DNA of 64,000 nucleotides, from the NCBI GenBank assembly GCA_039720395.1, contig CM077832.1, positions 124,001 to 188,000 on the forward strand, written 5' to 3'. Both the position numbers and the translations under genes were made by a program. Every line of letters begins with the position of its first letter. The first letter of the stretch is position 1. Below, in pieces: positions 46,201 through 56,643 of this stretch. A model generated the notes under the pieces. It worked only from the letters and a program-made list of their open reading frames with translations, was not told the origin of the DNA and ran no database searches. This DNA is from Liquidambar formosana. Its lineage: Eukaryota > Streptophyta > Magnoliopsida > Saxifragales > Altingiaceae.

Positions 46201-49200
46201 TGGCACTGTCATCAAACACCGAGACTTCGAGGAAAGATCCAACTATTATGATGCCCTTTTGGCCGCTGAATCACGTGCCATCTCTGGGAAGAAAGGGATT
46301 TATTCTGCCAAAGATTCTCCAGTGATGCATGTTACAGACCTTGTGACGGTTAGAATTGGAAACATTTTTTTTCCTTTTTGAGGTTATTTTCTTTCTTTCT
46401 TGAAGAGCTGCCAGTTTATCACATTCACTATTTTTAAATACTTCATACATCTCAGGCATCAGCAAAAAAGGCCAAGGATTTCTTGCCATTTCTGCAACGG
46501 AGTAGGAAGCTTCCTGCTACTGTCGAATATGTTTTTAGTGGTCATCGGTTCAAACTGCTAATTCCCAAGGAAACATGCAGCATTGCATTCTCAGTTCTCT
46601 GGTGTTAGATGTCCTGGTCGTGATGAACCTTATTCAGATGAAGCCATTGCATTAATGAGACGAAAGATACTACAGAGGGATGTTGAGGTACTACTTCTCT
46701 ACTACCCTTATTCTTGATCACTGCGCTACCCTGCTAATTTTTTTGTTTTCTTACGCAGATTGAAGTAGAAACTGTAGATAGAACCGGAACTTTCTTGGGA
46801 TCTTTATGGGAATCAAAGACAAACATGGCAGTCGTACTTCTTGAAGCTGGACTGGCAAAGCTTCAAACTGCATTTGGTGCTGACAAAATAGCAGATGCTC
46901 ATCTTCTTGCACAGGCTGAGCAATCAGCAAAACAGCAGAAATTGAAGGTTAATATAATACAGTGCATGTGTGTGTGTGAGTGTGTGTTTTAGGTAATAGT
47001 AACTTGTATTTTGTTCTCTGTCCAACCTCTGTGCTGACGGGTATTTGGTAGCAGATATGGGAGAACTATGTCGAAGGAGAGGAAGTTGTAAATGGCTCAG
47101 CCACTGAAAGCAGACAAAAAGAAGTGTTGAAGGTGATTGTTTATGAATGTATTATGTAGCTTCCCTTCAGTGCCTCTCTATTAAGTGACTGACTTGTAAT
47201 GTCACTGTGGTCAGGTTGTGGTTACCGAAGTCTTGGGGGGTGGTAAGTTTTATGTCCAAACAATTGGAGATCAGACGGTTGCCTCTATTCAGCAGCAACT
47301 TGCTTTGTTGAACCTTCACGAAGCTCCTGTAATCGGTGCCTTCAATCCTCGCAAGGGTGATATTGTTCTTTCTCAGTTTAGTGCGGATAATTCCTGGAAC
47401 CGAGCTATGGTAAGACTATAAGAGTGATGCACCTTAGATTATTACTTGTCACTTACAAATCATTTGGCATAATCTGTTAACTACTATTTGTATTAACCAT
47501 CAGTGTAGGCAAATGGCTGAATTAATGCATTAATTGAATTGTAGACTTTTCTTTTTAGTCTTAATAAGTCACATATATTTAATCAATATAATATAGGCAT
47601 CTTGTTCCCTACTAGGAAGCACGGATACTCCAAAACCCCCTTCGAATCCGTATCGGATACCGATACGCCCCAATATGTATTAGATATGTTCCGTATGTAT
47701 TAGAACAGTGTCACAGCATCGGATACGTCCCGATACACCAAGGATACTGCACCAATACGTTTTGGATACGGTGGGATACAGCTAGGGGTCATTTCGCAAT
47801 TATTATTTTAAAAAACAAGAGTTTAAATGAAAATTTTAAAAAGATCAGGGTAAAATTTGAAATAAAATATATGTGATACATATAAATATGTATGTTTTTA
47901 TAGTGGTGATTAATTGATTATTAATGATTTAATGATGCTATATTGATATGTGAATATGTGATACACTAATATTGTTTACATCTTTGTATTTGTGGCTTTA
48001 TTATAATGTAGTACTATGTACAAAATAAAGTCATATTATCATACATCTTTGTATTTGTGGATTTATTGATGTTTTAGACTAAATATACATATTAAAATAG
48101 TTATTTATTAATATATCCCCGCCGTATCGTATTCTACATTTTTTTTAGAATTGCCGAATCGGTGTATCCATATTGTATTGAATCCCGTACCTGTATCCGT
48201 ACCGTATCTGTGCTTCTTAGGTTCCCTACCATCGGATATAATAAAAACTAGTCTGGAGGTTGAATCAATGAGGAGACTAGGTGATGGGGACAGCATGCAC
48301 GTGGTTCAACCGGGTGGTCCAATACGGCTTATTAACTTGAAGACCAAGGCTTTAGCATATTTATTTTAGGCATATTTATTTTTAAGAATAATTAAATAAA
48401 TGCCTTTTAAATTCCTAGGTTTTAGGGTTGAGTTTTACTTTATTTGATGTAATTGGGACCTATATATAGGGCTCCAATAACTCTTTAATATTTATCTTAT
48501 TATGAATTAAAATTGGGTTTTCCCACGTTTGGGTTTCGACTCCAAACAAACCCTAGCTAGGGTTCCTGCTTCTTGCTTCTTCCAAGCTTCTTTTCTTTTT
48601 TTTTCAAACTTCTTTTCTCTTTCATTATTCTCAAGAGGGTTGTCCTGCATCAGCTTGGTATCAGAGCAAACTTTGATCCATCCACTGAAACCGTTGTCTC
48701 TCCTCTGTCAAAGTGCGAGCCGTAAGTGAATCACCACCGTTAAGCAGCCCTCTCCATTCCGTTCGTCAGCATCGTCACCGTCAGTCCACTGTCAGCTTCA
48801 CGGCATCTCCACCGCTCACTTCATTGAGCCCTCTTCCCTTGAAGCACAAACCCAAAACCCTCACGGTGCAGCCGCGAGTCAAGGAACCCAATGGATCAAA
48901 AGGTTAAGTCGATCCAGTTCATCAGTATCACCGGCGACCTGCCTCTGCCATAAATCTTCACCATCACCATCATCGGCGCAGCACATCGTCGCTCTGACGC
49001 CAGCGCCGACAACTCCTCTCCCTCTCACGATCTACAGAACCACCACCGCAAGTCCTTTTGTGCCATCTATCACTCACCGTTGATTCTCGCCGTCGATAAC
49101 TTCTGCCGGCGACCCCCCTTTTGCCGTCGCTTTCCACCGCCGGTGCACAACCTCGTTGCTGTTGCCGTCGCCACCATCCACCAGCCTTGTTGGATCATAC

Positions 49201-52200
49201 GGACCCCTGCCGGTGACCCTTTTCCGGTGAGACCCCTTGCCGGCGATTCCACCCCTTTTCCGCCGTCGACCCGCTGGGAGCTCTCTCTATTCTCTCTGTC
49301 GGATGCTTCGAGAATGCATCAAGAGGCCAATAACGTATTTGAGATAAAGGAGAACAGGCTTGTTTGGTTACAACTTTTTGAGTGTTCCAGTTGCGAATAA
49401 GGAGTTGTAGACCTTGGACAGGGCTATCCCAACTACGGATTAAAGTGTTCTATTCAACTAGGCTCTGCTATCCAATCCGTGGATAGGGTTATCCCTGACT
49501 CAGTTTCAAGAATCCTAATCGAGGAAGGTTATTGCAATTGGAGCTAGAATCGCGGATGAAGTTATCCCCATTCCAATCCAAAAGTATCAAATTCCAATTT
49601 TGGGCAAGATTATCTTCAATTCAATTCAGGCTATTCTAACCAAGGATAAGCTATTCTGGTAGGCAAAAATCATGGACAGGGTATCCTACCCCGAATCAGA
49701 ATATTCCGGTCCAGGTTATCCTAATCTAGAATACTTAATTCCTATTCTTTAGCTGATTTGTTTTGTTTATTTAGAATTGTATCAATTAATTTCTCATGTT
49801 TGATTAAAAAAAAAAAAAAAAAAAGAGTGTTTTGAAAAAAAAAAAAAAGAGAGAGAAAAAGAAAAACGAGAAAGCTTTTAAAAAAAAAAAAAAAAGGAAA
49901 AAAAAGAAAAGAAAAATGAGTTGAAAAAAAGAAAAAAAAAAAAAAAAAAAAGAGATGATTACTTCAGAATACCAACTTGAAAAGCTACTCATAGATTTTG
50001 GGAGAAAACTTATAGTTCCTCCATATTATGTTGGTGAGCTTCGCTGTCTACTTAATAAGCTTGTATACAACTTGTCCAAAGTAGAACCATTCCCATCTCA
50101 GTTCATGCAAGATGCACTTGGGCCTTCAATGATTGCATTAATATCTCCTAGGCTTTTGAGGCATCCGAATATTGATGTGAGAGTTTCAGTTGCATCGTGC
50201 CTCTGTGAGATTTTGAGGATAGCTGCACCAAATTCTTCTTATAGTGATGAGCAAATGCGGGAAGTTTTTCAAGTCATAGTTGCAACATTTGGTACATTAC
50301 TTCCTGAGTATAAATATTATTACACATCTTTTGCCATTCTTCATAAAGTTGCAAGGACCAAGTTATGTCTAATGATGCTGAATCTTGGGTGTGACAAGTT
50401 GTTTATTGAGATGTTTCAGTATTTTCTAACAGTGGCTCAATTCCATTGTCCCGATAATATGTTTGCCAACATGGAAGAAATCATGACTATGGTTCTACAG
50501 GAAAGTAATGACATTTCTAGGGAGCTTCTATATCCTCTTTTGGATAGTGTGAGAAAGGATTATGGGAATGTGGGATCTTTGTCTTGGCAATTGGGAGAAC
50601 AGGTCCTCATGAATTGTGCTGAAAAATTGAAGCCCTATCTTATGGAAGCAGTACAATCCTTGGGTTCTGTTTTAGATGATTATGCTCCAATTGTTACTTC
50701 TATTTGCAAAGATAGAGCTTGTGTAAATCTCGTGGAAGCGACTCCAATGGACTACTCACCATGGGAGTCCATAATGAAACTAATTCAAGACATGAGTGCC
50801 AAGCTCGATGCCCAACCACAGTCGGATCTCGCCAATGAACCAGAGCCTATGCCACAAGGAGTTGTTTCATTCCCTAACCCTATGCCAACTAAAGACAATT
50901 TGGAAGAGGATATTGAAGTCGTCACTAAAGTTGACCATTTATGTGCTGAGTTTGTTTCTACAGTGGAACATTGGTGTACTGCGGATGCTAGTTCTTTCGA
51001 GATTCAAGAAGGAATAGTTGCAAAGGATGAGTCTTTGGCGCCAAGAGTTGTTTCAGAATTTGCGCATGGTACAAAGGATTTGGTCATGGATCTTGCACCC
51101 ATTGCTGATAATTTGGGTGTTGAAGAAATTGTTGTGCAAGAATCTCATCCTGAGAAGACCAACTTGTCAAAATTTATTGCTTGTCCGTCCGGCCTACTCG
51201 AGGTCCAAATCATAGATTTTCTTGGTGTTGAAAATTTTGAGTTGACATGTGACCGCTATTTGCTCGAGTTCTTTGCTAAATTGAAGATTTTACTTCGGGT
51301 TGCACAGTTTGCAGTGGAATTAACTCAACGACTCAAACAATTGGCCTATTCAAAGTATCTGTTTATTTGGAATGGACGAATTCAGTATCTCCATCCAAAC
51401 TCAAACTCGAGGTCGAGTTTCTCCCACCCCGGGAGAGTTGATGGGGACAGCATGCACGTGGTTCAACCGGGTGGTCCAATACGGCTTATTAACTTGAAGA
51501 CCAAGGCTTTAGCATATTTATTTTAGGCATATTTATTTTTAAGAATAATTAAATAAATGCCTTTTAAATTCCTAGGTTTTAGGGTTGAGTTTTACTTTAT
51601 TTGATGTAATTGGGACCTATATATAGGGCTCCAATAACTCTTTAATATTTATCTTATTATGAATTAAAATTGGGTTTTCCCACGTTTGGGTTTCGACTCC
51701 AAACAAACCCTAGCTAGGGTTCCTGCTTCTTGCTTCTTCCAAGCTTCTTTTCTTTTTTTTTCAAACTTCTTTTCTCTTTCATTATTCTCAAGAGGGTTGT
51801 CCTGCATCACTAGGTTAGTTTGATCTGGTGAAATTTTTGGTTCAATATGTGTCAGATTATGAAAATAAGTGGATTAAATTCTGAGAGAAGAAACCAATGA
51901 CCTGTTGGTCTAATGCTGTTCAGTGTTCACGGACTGGGAAGGGGAGGGGGGTGGCTTTCCAAGAAATAGCTGTGTAAAAGTTGGGAGATCAAGCCACAGA
52001 AAGTTGGGAAAAAACTGAAAAAAGCTACCTTGTGCCATGCTGGTTAAAGAGGTGGGATTAAAGGTGAATATGTGATGCTATGTGCTGAAGTTCTCATATG
52101 TCCTAAATGGAAATCAAAAAGGGAAAAGAAAAGGAAGGCAGAAAAAGGCCAGTTGCACCTGTTCAATAGTTAAGTCCTGTTCAATAGTTAAGTTCTTGGC

Positions 52201-54159
52201 TGCTTGCTGGTTTTCGCCGGTTCAAATCCCAACCTGGTGTAGTCGTTCGCAGAAAGGGTTATGGTTGACATTCTGACTGCTTCAACTGGCCTGTCTGGTT
52301 TTTTTTCTTGGTTTGCATGATGGATTGTGGATGGTTATGTGTAATTTGTGCATCAGGTGTATAAATATTAGGCTTATTGTCTAATCATCCTATCAATACA
52401 ATTCTAGACAATGTGGTTTCAATATCAAACACACATCTATTGATGATGTAGAGAAGGGCTTCAACCCAATATACCATTGTCCATTTTGTCCCCACACCTT
52501 GTTTTGATGCTCCAATAGTCAACAACATTTCATGTTTACCAGAGTTTTCTTTAGGGGTACTGTAATCACCGTTCGTGTTTGAACTTTAAGATTACCATAC
52601 CAAAATCTGAGCAAACATTTTGTCCTATAAATATTGTTACACGAGAGAACTCTATGTGTATGAGACGTTGAGCCCCTTAAGCAAGCAATGTTGGTAATCA
52701 TTCAGCCACATTTTTTTTGTAGCCAAGGGATCAAGATTCAAGAATGATATTGAGTTCAGGGTCATAACTCATAAGCATACAGGTGCAATACATACGGCTT
52801 ATAATTTTCTGAACAAACACCACACACTTGCTTAAACTGTTTAAGGCACACAAACCTAAATATGGTTTCTTTTTAACTATTTATTTAATGTATAAATTTT
52901 GATTTTTTGTTTAATGTGTAAATTTTGACCTTTTTGTTCAATGTATAAAGATTGTAAATGCACCAAGAGGAGCTGTTGAGTCCCCAAAAGATGAATTTGA
53001 AGTGTTCTACATCGACTATGGGAACCAAGAGGTAGTTCCCTATAGTCGGTTGCGTCCTCTTGATCCTTCCGTATCATCTGTACCTGGCCAGGCTCAGCTA
53101 TGCAGCCTTGCATACATAAAGGTTCCAAGCTTAGAGGAGGATTTTGGTCAAGAAGCAGCTGAGTATCTTAGTGAATGCACTCTCAATAGTTCTAAAGAGT
53201 TCAGGGCCATGATCGAGGAAAGGGATACTTCCGGAGGGAAAGTGAAAGGACAGGGTACTGGGACAGTCCTACTCGTAAGTCTGGTTGATGTTGAAGCTGG
53301 TACAAGCATCAATGCAGCTATGTTGGAGGTTTGTACAGTTGCTTGTCCTTTGTTTTTTCTTCTTTGTAAATTGGTAGCTTCTTTTTCCATTAAACAAAAT
53401 AAAATAAATTCGTAGCTCTTGATTTTTCACTTCCACTGTGACTTTATCTTCTGAATGCTATCTATAATTGTGAATTGATATAAGGAGGAGGGCCGCCGGG
53501 GGGGGGGGGGGGGGGGGGTGGGGAATTGAACTCTTCTACATAGGTCAAATGCCAACGTCCAGTAATGTGGCTCTTGTATGATCACAGATTTATCTGCCAA
53601 GCTGAGAAACTCCTATGATATGCTTAGATTTGTCTTAGTGGGCTGCCAACTTTTAATGTAAAACTGTGATCATTTGGCCAAATATCTAGGTTTGCAAGGC
53701 ATCCTATTTTTGATGTTTTAACTATTCAGTTTCCTTTTAATTGTGAATTTGAATTTGAAAAAAATGATAATTTTTGGGAGCCTTGCATGGTGTCTGACGA
53801 CCATCTAAGCATGTAGTAGCATTGATGAGTGGTGATTTGGATCTTTCTTGTTTAGATTTGGTTGCTAGGAACCGAGGAAAAGAGTTCATTTGCATGTTAA
53901 TCTCTTTCTGTCAGGATTTAAAATTGCATTCTTCAAAGTTAAATCTGAAAATTGGTTGTTAAAATTCCAGGCAGGGCTTGCAAGATTAGAAAGAAGGAAG
54001 AGGTGGGATTCCAAGGAAAGACAGTCTGCCCTTGAAAATTTGGAACAATTCCAGGACATGGCAAAAACCAACCGACTGAATATGTGGCAGTATGGAGATA
54101 TCCAGTCCGATGATGAGGATCAAACTCAACCTATGAGGAAAGCTGGTGGTCGGCGTTGA
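40262..54159 (+). CDS. TSN: TUDOR-SN (Tudor staphylococcal nuclease) protein, one-base frameshift in exon 11
   Basis: Sixteen coding exons: 40262-40414, 41276-41350, 41446-41559, 41692-41796, 42853-43059, 43183-43398, 43482-43589, 45420-45590, 45687-45884, 45986-46348, 46456-46687, 46759-46947, 47055-47132, 47215-47409, 52951-53328 and 53971-54159. The total is 2971 bases. Without one extra G at about 46594 it would be 990 codons, the size of Arabidopsis TSN1 (about 991 residues as I recall). Four SN-like domains fill about residues 10-665. A Tudor domain ([17 protein letters not shown], then [20 protein letters not shown]) spans about 775-835, and a partial fifth SN domain and basic tail GGRR end the protein. 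The family binds RNA, supports mRNA stability under stress and acts in stress granules. The extra base turns IAFSFSGVRC into [12 protein letters not shown] at about residue 620, removing the Tudor part. Intron 4 uses GC-AG, and all introns are phase 0. Intron 14 is 5.5 kb because of two transposons. Confidence 0.95.
40703..40889. mobile_element. Hairpin MITE, copy 2 of a two-copy family
   Basis: In the first coding intron of TSN. The left arm TGTTCCTATGTGGACGTGCT pairs with the right arm AGCACATCCTCATAGGAACG. Inner arms GCACCATGCATTG and CAATGCATGGTGC also pair. It shares GCATTG..GGTTGTACCCCTTGCATT with the copy at 30239-30412. TA-rich flanks. Confidence 0.78.
47613..48220. mobile_element. 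Mutator-like MITE (608 bp) in TSN intron 14
   Basis: Flanked by a perfect 9-base target duplication GTTCCCTAC (47604-47612 and 48221-48229). The ends TAGGAAGCACGGATAC and GTATCTGTGCTTCTTAG are inverted. Subterminal regions repeat the words GGATACG, CCGATACG and CCGTATC. The 9-base duplication points to the Mutator superfamily. No ORF. Confidence 0.88.
48282..48652 (+). repeat. 5' LTR (371 bp)
   Basis: Begins TGATGGGGACAGCATGCACG and ends GGTTGTCCTGCATCA. It contains a TATA-like CCTATATATAGGG at about 48468-48480 as a promoter candidate and CCCTAGCTAGGGTTCC further on. It matches the right LTR along its whole length by eye. Confidence 0.96.
48656..48667 (+). promoter_or_regulatory. Primer-binding site complementary to initiator Met-tRNA
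   Basis: TGGTATCAGAGC, three bases after the 5' LTR, is the usual plant LTR-retrotransposon site that pairs with the 3' end of tRNA-iMet. It fixes the element's orientation as plus. Confidence 0.93.
49955..51526 (+). CDS. PDS5-like (cohesin cofactor) ORF inside the LTR retrotransposon
   Basis: An uninterrupted, intronless 523-residue ORF. Residues 1-255 resemble the N-terminal HEAT repeats of plant PDS5C/D-type proteins: a [18 protein letters not shown] helix, [14 protein letters not shown] at 79-92, [17 protein letters not shown]-like [25 protein letters not shown] and [12 protein letters not shown], then [12 protein letters not shown]5 binds cohesin and controls its loading and release. 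Residues 256-494 (acidic, with [15 protein letters not shown]) match nothing I know. The end [15 protein letters not shown] is typical of sequence before the 3' LTR, and the last 28 or so codons run into the LTR itself. The lack of introns suggests capture through a spliced RNA. Whether it is translated is unknown. Confidence 0.8.
   Translation: MITSEYQLEKLLIDFGRKLIVPPYYVGELRCLLNKLVYNLSKVEPFPSQFMQDALGPSMIALISPRLLRHPNIDVRVSVASCLCEILRIAAPNSSYSDEQMREVFQVIVATFGTLLPEYKYYYTSFAILHKVARTKLCLMMLNLGCDKLFIEMFQYFLTVAQFHCPDNMFANMEEIMTMVLQESNDISRELLYPLLDSVRKDYGNVGSLSWQLGEQVLMNCAEKLKPYLMEAVQSLGSVLDDYAPIVTSICKDRACVNLVEATPMDYSPWESIMKLIQDMSAKLDAQPQSDLANEPEPMPQGVVSFPNPMPTKDNLEEDIEVVTKVDHLCAEFVSTVEHWCTADASSFEIQEGIVAKDESLAPRVVSEFAHGTKDLVMDLAPIADNLGVEEIVVQESHPEKTNLSKFIACPSGLLEVQIIDFLGVENFELTCDRYLLEFFAKLKILLRVAQFAVELTQRLKQLAYSKYLFIWNGRIQYLHPNSNSRSSFSHPGRVDGDSMHVVQPGGPIRLINLKTKALAYLF
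51431..51437 (+). promoter_or_regulatory. Polypurine tract before the 3' LTR
   Basis: GGGAGAG lies immediately before the 3' LTR, after CTCCCACCCC. It is short for a polypurine tract but correctly placed for priming plus-strand synthesis. Confidence 0.6.
51439..51809 (+). repeat. 3' LTR (371 bp)
   Basis: Same sequence as the 5' LTR on visual comparison, including length-variable T runs. It is followed directly by the CTAGG duplication (51810-51814). Confidence 0.96.
51815..52950. other. Remainder of TSN intron 14
   Basis: No exon or complete element recognised. A GGTTCAAATCC box B-like word at about 52219 sits in possibly old SINE-derived sequence. The acceptor AAAG/ATTGTAAATG at 52950/52951 ends the intron. 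Confidence 0.5.
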
Positions 54160-55960
54160 AAACCTGCTGCTGTGACTTAAGTTTATTTAAGTTGTAGTGG
54201 TGACGACAGGCTTTTAGAGAACTAGAACAGAGGTGATGCAGGGTTAAATTGAACTTCGAGTGAGTAACTATATGATCCAGTTTTTGTTTAGCTTGTTCCC
54301 TTCATTTTTTTTTTTTTTTTTTTTTTTTTCTCAAGTGAGGAGACAATTTTTTTTAACATGTTCATCAATAATAAGCTAGCTCTGTTCAGTCTGTCTCCTT
54401 GGCACTTTGCTGGGGCGGCAGAAACAATTTTCTCAGCTTAGCTGTGTCAATGTTATCTGTAGTGTTTAAACGTTTTCATAAGAGATTTGAACTCGTGTCA
54501 TCCCTCCGTTTCAAACATCCGAATTCAAAATAAGAAAGGAATTTCTTCCCATTCCTTCCAAATCCCTCCTTCCCGAACAGTGTTAAAAGAGTTACTGAAA
54601 AATTAACTTAATTTTGTAATCGACACCGAACATCAAGAGTCCCGCAGGCTACAGGTTTCAGTTTGGTTGGTCGCCAGCCCAGGTTTTAAGTGTACGTAAG
54701 GGCTAATCAGCTTGCGAGTGGCCCAATTTAGCCCAACCTCCAACCCAAGAAGTTTCCAGCCGGAGCTTTGGTTATGTTGGGTTCAATTGACTGGGTTGGG
54801 ATATATTGCAGCAACTCTAGTCGTGGGAGCTAATTTGGAGAAGCCAAATCCATTTTTTAGCTCCCTATAGTGTCAAAAATCTAAAATTTGCATCAAGCAA
54901 CTTCAATGGTGCAAAGCAAATATTTTTTGGTTTGAATGGTGAGAAGTATTGCATGATCCTGCAGTATACACGAGGAGTTCATCTCCAGCATTGAAAATTT
55001 ACCTTGGAGCAAAATCTTGAGCCAAGCTTGGCTTCCCCAATTGGAGAAGCACTTTGTATAGGGGGGGAGGAGCTAAAATTTGCATTTGCATCCTCAATGG
55101 GTCTCCCATTGGAGTTGTTCTTTTGATTTACATTTGAATATCATCTTGAATATATGTGATTTATAACCTATGACACAGTGTGAAATGATAAAAAACAGAA
55201 TGGGCTGCAAACTGGGAACAAGAAAATGTTAAAAAATATAATGAATAAACCTGAGCCAGGAAACCCAAGTTACAAAGAGTTTGATAGAGCTGGATTAAAG
55301 GGTAGGTGTGACATGAACAATTTAAGCAAGATGGGCATGCTTTAGTTATTGTGGAAACAATTTTATAGTCCAATTCAAGTGCATACGTGAGAGTCGGATG
55401 ATCAGCTTGGGACCAGGCGGCAACTACTAGCGTCAACGGGGGGGTCTAACTCAAAAAGGAAAAAAGTCGGGTTTCAATTTTAGTGTTGACACTGTGATAT
55501 AATCCTATTGTTACGGAGCAACCCTGTTTAGCAATCAGCCCATGGGTAGGATGGACGATGGAGGAGGCATGACATTATTAGAGTAGTTAGGAGTAGTTGT
55601 AATGGGAGTGATGGGGGTATTGAGGAACCTTACGGTTGTGTTTTCTATGAATTTTTAATGAAGTAGATTAGACAAATAGACAGTGATTGTCCAATGTCCA
55701 AGACTGGCCTCATTCCGGGCGGGAAATTTGGGAGCTCTAGTGGGGCGGTAAAAATTCAAAAAGAAAGAAATACTCCTACCTACTAGAAAATAGGAATAAG
55801 GAATAATGCCCGCCCAATTTAGACTTTTGAACCTCTCAAAAATGTACTTCCAACTTCCAAGGGAAGTAAGGATAGAAAAACATTCATTTTGATTTTCGAG
55901 GCAAGGAATCAACGGTTCAGATGGAATGTCACACGGATCACTCGTTATCTCCACAACTCT
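54160..55960. other. TSN 3' UTR and intergenic spacer
   Basis: The first 250 bases are probably TSN 3' UTR, with a T run (54306-54330) and an AATAATAA-type polyadenylation candidate near 54366. The rest contains no supported gene. Weak inverted similarity between about 54810 and 55125 (GGGAGC...AATTTTAGCTCC words) may mark an old MITE. Confidence 0.5.
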
Positions 55961-55962
55961 TA

Positions 55963-55976
55963 CTGTCTATATAAAT
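55963..55976 (+). promoter_or_regulatory. TATA box of the histone H2A gene
   Basis: CTGTCTATATAAATAAAG lies about 115 bases upstream of the H2A ATG (56087), a suitable distance for a short histone leader. Confidence 0.65.
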
Positions 55977-56086
55977 AAAGAGGGGGTTGCAATTTACGGC
56001 GTCGTCTCCCAACACCGATTCGTTTCATTCCTCAGAGAAGAAAGAAATTGTGAGCTTTCCAAGGAGACAAGTAGAGATAGAGAGAC

Positions 56087-56643
56087 ATGGAAGGGGGGAA
56101 GACTGTGAAAGGGGCAGCAGGAAGGAAAGGATCCGGGAAGAAGACATCAGTGTCCAAGTCTGTAAAGGCAGGGCTTCAGTTCCCTGTATCAAGGATCGCC
56201 AGGTACCTCAAGAAAGGCCGTTATGCCCAAAGGCTCGGCGGTGGTGCCCCCATTTACATGGCTGCCGTCCTTGAGTACTTGGCTGCTGAGGTGCTTTTAT
56301 TTTTACTACCCCACTCTCTCTGTCATCTTTTCTTTTCTTTTCCACAACTAGTTTATGGTGATCACGTCTGCTTTCTTATGTATTTGCGGCCACTTGTGGT
56401 TGGGAATTTATTGGGCAGGTGTTGGAACTTTCTGGGAACGCAGCTAGGGACAACAAGAAGAAGACCATCAATCCCAGGCATGTTCTGTTGGCTGTGAGGA
56501 ACGACGACGAACTTGGGAAATTGCTGTCTGGGGTGACCATTGCTTATGGTGGTGTTCTGCCCAACATCCACCAGGTCCTTCTTCCCAAGAGGACTAACAA
56601 GGCTGCTGCTGATGCTGAACCCAAATCCCCTAAAAAGGCCTGA
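56087..56643 (+). CDS. Histone H2A, H2A.W-like (SPKK tail)
   Basis: Two exons (56087-56290 and 56419-56643, phase-0 intron of 128 bases) encode 142 residues. The core [40 protein letters not shown] and [20 protein letters not shown] then [14 protein letters not shown] is standard H2A. The N-terminus [18 protein letters not shown] and the C-terminal SPKKA are features of plant H2A.W, the variant that marks and compacts heterochromatin. The intron within the AAE/VLEL joint is usual for plant H2A genes. The residues IARYLKK and [10 protein letters not shown] differ slightly from the H2A.W proteins I know, so the variant assignment is less sure than the H2A call. Confidence 0.95.

Larger units (their letters stand above)
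48282..51809 (+). mobile_element. Complete non-autonomous LTR retrotransposon carrying a PDS5-like ORF (3528 bp)
   Basis: The LTRs are 48282-48652 and 51439-51809, 371 bp each and identical as far as I can read. They start TGATG and end CATCA. The flanking 5-base duplication is CTAGG (48277-48281, 51810-51814). A primer-binding site follows the left LTR and a short purine tract precedes the right one. No gag, protease, reverse transcriptase, RNase H or integrase motif is visible. The internal region has a GC-rich leader, an A-rich stretch (49806-49950) and one 523-codon ORF of host-gene character. It lies in sense orientation in intron 14 of TSN, 52 bases after another transposon's target duplication. 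Mobilisation would need enzymes from an autonomous relative. Confidence 0.95.

Noticed and set aside
52180..52290. Second GGTTCAAATCC word with SINE-like context in TSN intron 14
   Set aside because: No target duplication or A-rich tail found; too degenerate to call.
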